The notes below the pieces were generated by a model. It was not told the origin of the DNA, did no database searches, and worked only from the letters and a program-made list of their open reading frames with translations. Shown here piece by piece: positions 7,157-14,629 of a DNA stretch of 62,310 nt; position 1 is the stretch's first letter; the number at the start of each line of letters is the position of its first letter. The DNA is taken from contig DASWMP010000357.1 of NCBI GenBank assembly GCA_036399695.1, positions 1-62,310 of the forward strand, in the 5' to 3' direction. Both the position numbers and the translations under genes were made by a program. The stretch is from DASVEE01 sp036399695 (GTDB lineage Bacteria; Acidobacteriota; Thermoanaerobaculia; Gp7-AA8).

Positions 7157-8712
7157 TGACCCAATCCTCAATCCTCAATCCTCAATCCTCAATCCTGAAG
7201 GCGTACATCGTTCCGGGACAACCGCACATCCTGCTGGGTGACAAGAAGAACGCGGGCTGGGCAAAGCTCAAGGCCGCGTACGAGCAGATCGGGCGCGAGA
7301 TCGAGCAGTCCGGCGCGGAGCTGATCCTGCTTTACTCGACGCAGTGGTTCTCCGTCATCGGGCACCTCTTTCAGATCGATCCGCGGCCGAAGTGGACGCT
7401 CGTCGATCAGAACTGGTACGAGCTCGGGGAGATCCCGTACGAGTTCCGCGTCGATCCGGGCTTCGGGGAGTTGTATGCGCGGATCTGCAAGGATGCGGGG
7501 ATGCAGGCGGCGACGGTGGCGTATCACGGGTTTCCGATCGATACCGGGACCGTCGTCGCGCTGAAGCTGATGACGCCGAACAATGCGGTGCCGGCGTCCA
7601 TGGTGTCGTGCAACATCTACGCGGAGCGGGAAGAGACGCGCGCGCTCGGGTTCGCGGCGCGGAAGGCGATCGAGGCGTACGGGAAGAAGACGATCGTCGT
7701 GGCCGTGACGAACTTTTCGAACCGCTACGAGGTCGCGGAGATCGATCCGGCGCAGGACCGCATCTCGTCGCAGAAAGACGACGAGTGGAACCGGAAGCTG
7801 CTCGAGATGTTCGCCGAGGGGCGGCTCGAGGACGTGGCCCAGGTGGCGCGCGACTTTGCCCGCGAGGCGAACGCGGACATGGGCTTCAAGGCGATCTGGT
7901 GGCTCGGCGCGGTGATGGGAGAGCACAACCGGTACGACGGCAAAGTGTGGGAGTACCAGCCGGTCTGGGGGACGGGGAGCGCGATCGTCGAGCTGACGCC
8001 GAACGACCGGAAGCAGATCGACTGGGAGAAGGAGTTCGACGAAGGTCCGGTGCCGGACTTCAGCGGTGCGGGTGGCTCGAGCGGGACTGGACTGGAGACG
8101 CACAACGTGCTGGAGAACGGGCCGAATGTGCACCAGCAGAGTGAGATGAGCTCCCAGGAGGAGCTGGGCGCGGGGGGACAGGCGGGAACGCAGAGCGGAG
8201 AACCCCGAACGCAGAACGCAGAACGCAGAACGCAGAACGCAGAAACGCTGCCTCCCATACGTCCCATCGGTCCCATAGGTCCCATTGGTTCCACCGCGAC
8301 GAACCAAGCCATCCGCACCGATCGCGCTCCCAAGCCCGTGGGTCCGTATCCCCACGCGCGGCGTGTCGGGGACTTTCTGTTTCTCTCCGGCATCGGGCCG
8401 CGCAAGCCGGTCACCGGGGAGATCCCGGGACTGCTGCGCGATGCGGCCGGCTCGGTGCTGGGGCACGATATCGAAGTGCAGACGCGCGCCTGCATCGAGA
8501 ACATCCGCATCATTCTCGAAGAAGCGGGCAGCTCGCTCGAGAAGGTCCTGGACGTGACGGTCTACCTCACGGACATGCAGGGCGATTTCGAGCGCTTCAA
8601 CAAGGTGTACGCGGAGTACTTCGGGCAGATCCAGCCGACGCGCACGACCGTCGGCGTCGATTCGCTGCCGACGCCGATCGCCGTCGAGCTGAAAGTGATC
8701 GCTTCGGCATGA
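7156..8712 (+). CDS. Fusion: aminophenol dioxygenase alpha-like subunit plus RidA-type deaminase
   Basis: A 518-residue fusion. Residues 15 to about 300 match the non-catalytic AmnA subunit of 2-aminophenol 1,6-dioxygenase (AYIVPGQPH, LLYSTQWFSVIG, NWYELGEIPYEFR, YHGFPIDTGT). Residues about 381-518 are a RidA/YjgF domain (PKPVGPYPHARR, VTVYLTDMQGDFERFN), as in 2-aminomuconate deaminase AmnD. Predicted roles are dioxygenase partner and deamination of 2-aminomuconate. The linker (about 302-380) is low-complexity, and residues about 342-378 are encoded by heptamer and 9-bp repeats. The first 14 residues are read from the right-hand heptamer array of the upstream element. The ATG at 7156 overlaps the four-helix-bundle stop; no ATG exists between the array and the conserved core. 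Whether the fusion stays intact or is cleaved is unknown. Confidence 0.85.
   Translation: MTQSSILNPQSSILKAYIVPGQPHILLGDKKNAGWAKLKAAYEQIGREIEQSGAELILLYSTQWFSVIGHLFQIDPRPKWTLVDQNWYELGEIPYEFRVDPGFGELYARICKDAGMQAATVAYHGFPIDTGTVVALKLMTPNNAVPASMVSCNIYAEREETRALGFAARKAIEAYGKKTIVVAVTNFSNRYEVAEIDPAQDRISSQKDDEWNRKLLEMFAEGRLEDVAQVARDFAREANADMGFKAIWWLGAVMGEHNRYDGKVWEYQPVWGTGSAIVELTPNDRKQIDWEKEFDEGPVPDFSGAGGSSGTGLETHNVLENGPNVHQQSEMSSQEELGAGGQAGTQSGEPRTQNAERRTQNAETLPPIRPIGPIGPIGSTATNQAIRTDRAPKPVGPYPHARRVGDFLFLSGIGPRKPVTGEIPGLLRDAAGSVLGHDIEVQTRACIENIRIILEEAGSSLEKVLDVTVYLTDMQGDFERFNKVYAEYFGQIQPTRTTVGVDSLPTPIAVELKVIASA
7162..7196 (-). repeat. Right heptamer array of the cargo-bearing element (locus C)
   Basis: Five perfect CAATCCT units, the reverse complement of the left ATTGAGG array at 6781-6808. 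The array is inside the coding frame of the dioxygenase-RidA fusion and adds SSILNPQ-type residues. Confidence 0.9.
8193..8291 (+). repeat. Solo heptamer array plus 9-bp array inside a coding region
   Basis: Units of GAACGCA (complement GTTCTGC class) repeat in 7-bp register from about 8193 to 8255. Four 9-bp TCCCATNGG-type units follow (8261-8291). Both are translated as the linker between the dioxygenase and RidA domains. No complementary heptamer arm is present, so this is a half element. The 9-bp units recur in the centre of locus H (56.76 kb). Confidence 0.85.
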
Positions 8713-9335
8713 AGCTGATCGACATCTCCCCGGTCATCGACGCTTCCATCGGCGTCTGGCCGGGCGACGTCCCGTTCAGCCACAACGTCAGCCTGAACAT
8801 GCACAGCGGCGATAACCTGACGCTCTCCGACGTGCGCACGACGCTGCACGTCGGCGCGCATACGGATGCGCCGAACCACTACGCCGCGGACGGCGAGGAC
8901 ATCGCCTCGCGGCGGCTCGAGCTGTACGTCGGCGCCTGCAACGTCATCCACGTCGACGTCGAGCGCGGCGAGCGGATCATGCCGTGGCACATCGAGAAGA
9001 AACCGATCACCGCCGCGCGGGTGCTCTTCCGCACCAACACCTTCCCCGATCCGCGCGCCTGGAACAACGACTTCGCCAGCCTGTCGCCGGAGCTCATTCA
9101 CCTGCTCCACCAGCGCGGGGTCGTGCTCGTCGGCCTCGATACGCCGTCGGTCGACCCGTTCGATTCCAAAGCGCTCGAAGCGCACAACGCCCTGGCCGAG
9201 CACGACATGGCCAATCTCGAAGGCGTGGTGCTGACGGGCGTTCCGGAAGGGGAGTACGAGCTGATCGCGCTGCCGCTGCGGATCAGGGGAGGAGACGCAA
9301 GTCCCGTCCGTGCTGTGCTGCGGGCTCTCGATTGA
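8709..9335 (+). CDS. Cyclase family protein, KynB-like arylformamidase
   Basis: A 208-residue metal-dependent hydrolase of the Cyclase family (PF04199), whose best-known member KynB hydrolyses N-formylkynurenine. The metal motif reads HVGAHTDAPNHY (about 47-58; family form HxGTHxDAPxH), with the downstream HNALAEHDMANLEGV block. It overlaps the fusion gene by 4 nt (ATGA), so it belongs to the operon. With aminomuconate enzymes upstream, a kynurenine or aminophenol substrate is plausible, but no tryptophan dioxygenase or kynureninase is in the window. Its last 53 nt overlap the 3' end of the convergent GGDEF-EAL gene. Confidence 0.85.
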   Translation: MKLIDISPVIDASIGVWPGDVPFSHNVSLNMHSGDNLTLSDVRTTLHVGAHTDAPNHYAADGEDIASRRLELYVGACNVIHVDVERGERIMPWHIEKKPITAARVLFRTNTFPDPRAWNNDFASLSPELIHLLHQRGVVLVGLDTPSVDPFDSKALEAHNALAEHDMANLEGVVLTGVPEGEYELIALPLRIRGGDASPVRAVLRALD

Positions 9336-11274
9336 GGCGCCGCTCCCGCTGCAGGAGCTCTTCGAGCTCGCCCGCGGGGATAGGGCGGCTGTAGTAGAAG
9401 CCCTGAATCAGATCGCAGTCCTTCTGCCGCAGCATCTCGAGCTGCTCCGCCGTCTCGACCCCCTCGGCCACGACCGTCAGCTCCAGGCTGTGGGCCATGG
9501 CGATGACGGCCGAGACGATCGCCGCATCCGCGGTATCGCTGGTGATGTCGTGCACGAAGGCCTGATCGAGCTTGAGCGTGTCGATGGGGAAGCGCTTCAG
9601 GTAATTGAGTGACGAGTAGCCGGTGCCGAAGTCGTCCATCGCGATCTTCACGCCGAGGGCGCGCAGCTCGCGGAGCGTGAACATCGAGCTCTCGGCGTTC
9701 TGCATCGCGTTCGATTCGGTGATCTCGAGCTGCAGGCAGGCGGGGTCGATCCCCGTCTCCGCGAGGACGGCGCGCACCTGCTGCACGAGATCGGGCTGCG
9801 CGAACTGGCGCGCCGAGAGGTTCACCGACATCGTCAGGCCCGGGTCGAGGCGGTTCCACTCGCCGATCTGGCGGCAGGCTGTCTGCAGGACCCACTGGCC
9901 GATCGGGATGATCAGGCCCGAGAGCTCGGCCACCGAGATGAAGCGTGCCGGCGAGAGCAGCCCCTGCTCCGGATGGTTCCAGCGGACCAGCGCCTCGGTG
10001 CCGACGATCCGCTCGGTGCGCGCGTCGATGAGCGGCTGATAGTGCAGCACGAGCTCGTTCTGGCTCAGAGCCTTGCGCAGCATGTTCTCCAGCGCGAGCC
10101 GTTCGAGCGCGCGGGCGTTCATGGCCGGGGCGTAGAGCTGGTAGTTGTCGCGTCCCTGCTCCTTGGCGCGGTACATCGCGGTATCGGCGTTGCGGATGAG
10201 CGTCTCGGGATCGTGGCCGTCGCCCGGGAAGAGGCTCACGCCGATGGACGTGGTCACGAAGAGCTCGCGGTCGTGGATGAAGAACGGCAGTTGCAGCGCT
10301 TCGGTGATCTTCTGCGCCATGCGGGCGGCGTCGTCGACGCTTTCGACGCGCGGGATCAGGAGCGTGAACTCGTCGCCGCCGAAGCGGCCCACGGTATCGC
10401 CTTCCCGGACGCAACCGCGGATGCGCTCGGCGACCGACTTGAGCAGCGCGTCGCCGGTGGAGTGGCCGAGGGAGTCGTTGATGTCCTTGAAGCGGTCGAG
10501 GTCGAGGAAGAAGAGGGCCAGCTTCTGCTGCGCGCGATGCGCCTGCGCCAGCGCCACGATGAGCCGGTCGACGAAGAGCGGCCGGTTCGGCAGGCCGGTG
10601 AGCGCGTCGTGATAGGCGAGGTGCTCGATCTCGTCCGCCGCCAGCTCCGCGGCTTCGCGCTCGTCTTCGAGGAGCGAGGCGATCATGCCGATGCCGAGGA
10701 CGGCCTGCATCAGGAAATCGATGTAGCCGAGGTAGGTGATCGGCGTGAGGTAGCGGAGCTGGATGATGCCGTAGAGGGCGAACGCGCCGGAGAGGATGGC
10801 GAAACCGACCCCTTCGCGGCGGTGGCGTGCACGCCAGAGCGCGACGGCGGCGATGAGAAAGGCGATGGCGGCAGCCGCGGCGCGGAGCTGGTCGAAGAAC
10901 GCCGCGAGCAAGCCGATGACCGTGAGGCCGAGGAGGATGCGCTGGGCGTCGAGCAGGCGCACGGGGCGGCGGCGCACCAGTTCGAAGACGCCGAAGAGCA
11001 GCCAGCCGATCTCCAGCCATCCGGCCACGCCGCCGGCCAGCCGGGTGGCGATGACGAAGGGGTGATGTGCAGGATAGTGCCACACGCCGTCGAGCACGGT
11101 CGTGAGCACGGACGCGAGATTGAAGACCGCCAGCGCGGCGCAGGCGAACGTCCAGTGCAGCAAGTACGACTTGCCGTATTGCCGGTGGAAGCTCAGCAGC
11201 AGGAGCGCGAGCACGATGGCGCCGAGCGTCTGCGCGGTGAACGTCGCGGCGACGGCTATATTGAATTCAGGCAT
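9283..11274 (-). CDS. Membrane-bound GGDEF-EAL cyclic di-GMP protein
   Basis: About 663 residues: an N-terminal sensor region with roughly six to seven membrane helices (about 1-215), a GGDEF domain (FGGDEF at about 296-301) and a C-terminal EAL domain (EALVRW at about 424-429). Both motifs are intact (also NLSARQF, DDFGTGYSSLNYLK, AEGVET), so it could both make and degrade cyclic di-GMP. I chose the ATG at 11274 (MPEFNIAV) because it leads straight into the first helix; an in-frame ATG at 11325 would add 17 residues of no clear character. It is convergent with the catabolic operon and overlaps its last gene by 53 nt. Confidence 0.92.
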   Translation of the reverse strand: MPEFNIAVAATFTAQTLGAIVLALLLLSFHRQYGKSYLLHWTFACAALAVFNLASVLTTVLDGVWHYPAHHPFVIATRLAGGVAGWLEIGWLLFGVFELVRRRPVRLLDAQRILLGLTVIGLLAAFFDQLRAAAAAIAFLIAAVALWRARHRREGVGFAILSGAFALYGIIQLRYLTPITYLGYIDFLMQAVLGIGMIASLLEDEREAAELAADEIEHLAYHDALTGLPNRPLFVDRLIVALAQAHRAQQKLALFFLDLDRFKDINDSLGHSTGDALLKSVAERIRGCVREGDTVGRFGGDEFTLLIPRVESVDDAARMAQKITEALQLPFFIHDRELFVTTSIGVSLFPGDGHDPETLIRNADTAMYRAKEQGRDNYQLYAPAMNARALERLALENMLRKALSQNELVLHYQPLIDARTERIVGTEALVRWNHPEQGLLSPARFISVAELSGLIIPIGQWVLQTACRQIGEWNRLDPGLTMSVNLSARQFAQPDLVQQVRAVLAETGIDPACLQLEITESNAMQNAESSMFTLRELRALGVKIAMDDFGTGYSSLNYLKRFPIDTLKLDQAFVHDITSDTADAAIVSAVIAMAHSLELTVVAEGVETAEQLEMLRQKDCDLIQGFYYSRPIPAGELEELLQRERRLNREPAAQHGRDLRLLP

Positions 11275-11325
11275 GGGGTTACGCGGACCGGAGGTGATTG
11301 TGGCGCTTTGTGGCGCCGCGATCAA

Positions 11326-12408
11326 TCAGAGAACTGCTGAATAGGCCGCGATCAGGCGTCCGGCAGCGGCACGGTAGCCGAACTGTTGCGAGTGGGCGGC
11401 GACCCCTGTCCGCATCGGACGCAGGTCCTGCGCGAGCCGCGCCGTCACTTTGACCGCCAGCGCCTCGGGGGTGGCGTGGTCGGCGACGAGCTGGGGAGCA
11501 TGCTCGCCCAGGAGCGCCTGCACGCCGTCGATGGGAAAGACGGCCGGAGGGACGCCGCAGGCCATCGCCTCGAGGATGGCCCGGTGCCCCTCGTCGGAAC
11601 CGCGTGCGGTAAAAAGCAGGAGATCGGATGCACGATAGTGCTCAGTGAGGTCGTCCTCGTGATAGCCGGCCCAGAGGACGTCCGGCGCGATTTCGAGGTC
11701 GCGCGCGAGCTGTTCGAGCACCGGCCGGTGCGGTCCGTGGCCGATGACCATCATCCGGGCCATCGGGACTTCCCGGCGCACGAGGGCGAAGGTGCGCAGG
11801 GCGTCTTCGAAGCCGCGGCCGGGCGCCAGCTTCCCGATGACGGTGAGGAGCCGGGCGTTGTCGGGGATGTTGTAGGTGATGCGGACGTCGGCGCCGACGG
11901 GATCGAATTGCCGGTGATCGAGGGGGGGCGGCGTGAAGAGAGCGTTGCGGCCGGCGAGCGGCGCCGCGTCGCGGAAGGTGTCGTTCACGACGCACAGCAG
12001 CTTCGTCTTCCGAATCAGCGAGCGGGTGAAGGGATCGGAGCGCAGCACCCGCCGCGCGTGGAAGGTACGGGCTACGGCCAGGTCGTGACCCTGCGCCAGG
12101 AACCGGGCAATCCAGTGGTCGTAGGTGAGATGGGCGTGGATGACGTCGAACCGGTGGTGGTCGACCATCCGATGCAGCACATTCAACGTGCGCCGAAAGG
12201 CGAACGGGTTCTGCGCCTTCTCGATGAGCGGATGCGCAAAGTCATGCCGCCGCAGTTTCTCCTCGAGCTTGTAGCCGCCGACGTACGCGTAGTGCGCATC
12301 CACCCCCGCCGCACGCAGCGCTTCGACCTCGGCGAATGCCGGTGCCGCCGCGCCGGTCCAGCGGTTGCCCGCGGCGAGGTGCAGGATCTTCAGCATGAGC
12401 CGCGGCAT
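11326..12408 (-). CDS. Glycosyltransferase family 4
   Basis: A 360-residue GT-B fold glycosyltransferase. It has the N-terminal HLAAGNRWTGAA loop, an FDVIHAHLTYDH acceptor-side strand, a VIGKLAPGRGFEDAL segment typical of family 4, and the C-terminal sugar-nucleotide motif EGHRAILEAMACGVP. Substrates are unknown; with a nearby O-antigen ligase it may build a surface glycan. Two starts are possible (12408 or 12396, the latter giving MLKILHLAAG). It follows no obvious partner on its strand; its 5' side is the long repeat block at 12430-12980. Confidence 0.88.
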   Translation of the reverse strand: MPRLMLKILHLAAGNRWTGAAAPAFAEVEALRAAGVDAHYAYVGGYKLEEKLRRHDFAHPLIEKAQNPFAFRRTLNVLHRMVDHHRFDVIHAHLTYDHWIARFLAQGHDLAVARTFHARRVLRSDPFTRSLIRKTKLLCVVNDTFRDAAPLAGRNALFTPPPLDHRQFDPVGADVRITYNIPDNARLLTVIGKLAPGRGFEDALRTFALVRREVPMARMMVIGHGPHRPVLEQLARDLEIAPDVLWAGYHEDDLTEHYRASDLLLFTARGSDEGHRAILEAMACGVPPAVFPIDGVQALLGEHAPQLVADHATPEALAVKVTARLAQDLRPMRTGVAAHSQQFGYRAAAGRLIAAYSAVL

Positions 12409-12429
12409 TATGCCTGCTGCCGAGAGTCA

Positions 12430-12980
12430 TCGAGAGGTTCTGCAGGTGTCCACATTCGTCTTTTGTCCTCGACCCACGACATCCGGAGTGCCCTCCAGAC
12501 GAGACTCGGACACCCAGAGCATCCGCGGTGTGCTCCAGACGAGACCTGAAATCCGTTTTGAGTGATCGGAAATCGGTTTTGAGTGTTGCGAGTGTCCTCA
12601 AACCGAGAATCGAACACTCAAAACCGAATTCCAGTGTCCTCTGGACGAGAATCGAACACTCAAAACCGATTCCGAGTGTCCTCCAGACGAGACTTGGACA
12701 CTCAAAACCGATTTCTGATCACTCAAAACCGATTTTCGATCACTCCAGGATGAACGACGAAAAGTTCAGACCGGATCCGAATCACTCCCCGTCGATTCCC
12801 GATCACTCGCGTTCGATTCCGGATGACTCCCAAACGATTCCGCATCACTCGAAGAGGATTCCGGATCACTCGAAACGCATTCCGGATCGCTCGAAACGGA
12901 TTCCGCATCACTCCAAACGGATTCCCCATCACTTCGAATCGATCCCGCGTTACTCGGGAGCCGTTGGCGCTGTGATAGAT
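12430..12980. repeat. 21-bp repeat block, copy 1 (gene-free region)
   Basis: This gene-free spacer holds GTGTCCTCCAGACGAGA and ACTCAAAACCGATT modules, an internal inversion (GTTTTGAGTG against CACTCAAAAC), and then at least eight degenerate 21-bp units of three 7-mers (GATTCC, ATCAC and TCGAAAC phases). A related block is at 51310-51690. One frame stays open with a 7-residue period, but it collides with Trm112 and I judge it non-coding. Confidence 0.85.
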
Positions 12981-12981
12981 T
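12976..12981 (+). promoter_or_regulatory. TAGATT -10-like element before trm112
   Basis: TAGATT lies 6 nt before the ATG at 12988 and no ribosome site is visible, consistent with a leaderless start. Position-based inference. Confidence 0.3.
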
Positions 12982-12987
12982 CGCTCC

Positions 12988-13227
12988 ATGGCTGTCGACC
13001 AGGAACTGCTCGAGATTCTCGCCTGTCCGCTCTGCAAGCAGGAAGTCAAAGTCGTTGCGTTGTCGGACGCGAAGCGCGTCACCGTGCGCGACAAGTACCG
13101 CGAAAAGTTCCGCGGGGAAGAGCCGGTCGTCGAGGACGGCCTGCGCTGCGTCAAGTGCGGACGCGTCTACCCGATCGTCAGCGACATCCCGATCATGCTC
13201 GTCGAAGAAGCGTACGACGCGCCCTGA
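12988..13227 (+). CDS. Trm112 family zinc protein
   Basis: A 79-residue Trm112/YcaR-like protein. It carries a zinc-binding CPLC near residue 13 and CVKC near residue 54, then the family ending YPIVSDIPIMLVEEA. Family members activate or stabilise methyltransferases; the partner is unknown here. It ends 3 nt before the O-antigen ligase start, so the two are probably co-transcribed. Confidence 0.9.
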   Translation: MAVDQELLEILACPLCKQEVKVVALSDAKRVTVRDKYREKFRGEEPVVEDGLRCVKCGRVYPIVSDIPIMLVEEAYDAP

Positions 13228-13230
13228 GAC

Positions 13231-14469
13231 GTGTTTTCCCGTCTGATCGGCGCCGTTCGGAACGGATTCGCCAGCCTCAGCCCGCACGGTCTGCTTCGCT
13301 GGACCTGCTTCTTCTACCTCGGGCACATCATCTTTCAGGGGAAGATCGCCCCTTCTGAGCTCGGTGCCTTCTGGGCCATCTTCTGCCTCGGCTGGGCCAT
13401 GGCGAGGCGCGAGGCCCGCTTCTCCTTCCATATCCTCTACTACCCGCTGGCGCTCTACGGCGTCGTGTCGACGCTCTCCGCGGCCGCGGCTGAAGCCCGG
13501 ATCCACGCGGGCTTCGAGTCGATGCTCTGGTTCAAGATGCTCATTTTTCCCGCGGCGTTGATCCTCTACCGGACCATCCCTCGGATGCGCGGCGTTGCCC
13601 TCGCGGCGCAGATCATCTTCGGCGTCGGCATCGCCGCCTGGGGCATCTTCGAGTTTCTCGTCCTCGACCAGCGCGAGCTCGAGCGGCGCATCAACGGGCC
13701 GTCGACGCACGTCATGACTTTCTCGGGGCTGCTGTTGCCGCTGTCGCTCATGCTGCTGCTGCTCTGGTGGCACCAGCGGAAACTCTGGCAGCTCGGCGCA
13801 ACGGTCATCGTCTCGCTCACCCTGCTCCTCACCTTCACCCGTGGCGTCTGGCTTGGGTGGCTCTTCGCCGTCATTGTCATCCTCGTGCTGGCCCGGCCGA
13901 AGCTGCTCTTCTACCTGCCGATTGTCTTGCTCTGGGCCATCATCCTCATGCCCTTGCCCCTCTTCGGGCGGATGATGTCGATCTTCGACGCCAAGCAGTC
14001 GTCGAATCTCGACCGCATCCGCATGCTCGAGGCGGGGGTGGAGATGATCCGCGATTACCCGCTGCTCGGCGTCGGCCCCGCCAACGTCAAAGAGGTCTAT
14101 CCCCTCTACAAGAAGCACGACGCGCCCCGCTTCCGGCCGCCCCACCTGCACAACAACGTCGTCCAGCTCTGGGCCGAGCGGGGCATCCTCGGCCTGGTCG
14201 CCTACCTGATGCTGCTCGTGCTCTTTTTACGCGAGTGTGCGCGGGGGTGGCGCTCGCCGGGGGAGGGGCGGATGTGGGCGGAGATCGGGATTGCCGTGAC
14301 GGCCGGCCTGACCTGGGCGGGGCTGTTCGAGTTCAACTTCGGCGATACCGAGGTCTTCTACCTCATGCTCGAGCTCTTCGCCCTCGTAGTCGCTTCCATC
14401 GAGGCGAGCACGACCGCATCGGCGAATGAACCGGTTGTGGTCCCTGTTCCGGCCATTTCAGCGGCGTAG
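13231..14469 (+). CDS. O-antigen ligase family membrane protein (Wzy_C)
   Basis: A 412-residue polytopic membrane protein with about ten helices. The Wzy_C signature LLTFTRGVWLGWLF (about 190-203) and the later periplasmic HLHNNVVQLWAERGILGL motif mark it as an O-antigen ligase or oligosaccharide polymerase. The start is GTG at 13231, which leads directly into the N-terminal amphipathic segment. Together with the glycosyltransferase and acyltransferase it suggests surface glycan assembly. The 3' end runs up to heptamer locus D. Confidence 0.85.
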   Translation: MFSRLIGAVRNGFASLSPHGLLRWTCFFYLGHIIFQGKIAPSELGAFWAIFCLGWAMARREARFSFHILYYPLALYGVVSTLSAAAAEARIHAGFESMLWFKMLIFPAALILYRTIPRMRGVALAAQIIFGVGIAAWGIFEFLVLDQRELERRINGPSTHVMTFSGLLLPLSLMLLLLWWHQRKLWQLGATVIVSLTLLLTFTRGVWLGWLFAVIVILVLARPKLLFYLPIVLLWAIILMPLPLFGRMMSIFDAKQSSNLDRIRMLEAGVEMIRDYPLLGVGPANVKEVYPLYKKHDAPRFRPPHLHNNVVQLWAERGILGLVAYLMLLVLFLRECARGWRSPGEGRMWAEIGIAVTAGLTWAGLFEFNFGDTEVFYLMLELFALVVASIEASTTASANEPVVVPVPAISAA

Positions 14470-14473
14470 AAGC

Positions 14474-14569
14474 GTTGTCCGTTGCTCGTTGTCCGTGGTC
14501 CGTGCTGCGCCCGGTGTTACTGCCAGGCGGGAAACGGCCAACGGAAAACGGACAACGAGCAACGGACAA
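14474..14569. repeat. Heptamer inverted repeat, locus D (GTTGTCC type)
   Basis: The left arm has GTTGTCC, GTTGCTC and GTTGTCC units from 14474. The right arm (14531-14569) carries their complements in mirror order, including the locus-specific GTTGCTC. It separates the O-antigen ligase from the sigma factor gene. Confidence 0.88.
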
Positions 14570-14629
14570 CTCTCCAGCCGCGAAACCATTCAGCTAATGC
14601 TTCCGTCGAAGAGCCGAGACAGTGGGGAA

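Noticed and set aside
6781..7196. CRISPR array
   Set aside because: Repeats are 7 bp, directly abutting and without spacers; no cas genes are present anywhere in the window.
12723..13154. Minus-strand frame through the same repeat (VIRNRxG pattern)
   Set aside because: Antisense to Trm112 and derived from the repeat period; the 51.4 kb copy does not conserve a comparable protein.
12528..13358. Long plus-strand frame with 7-residue repeats (HSKRIPD type)
   Set aside because: It is a by-product of the 21-bp repeat, runs on out of frame through the Trm112 and O-antigen ligase genes, and has no ribosome site or recognisable domain.
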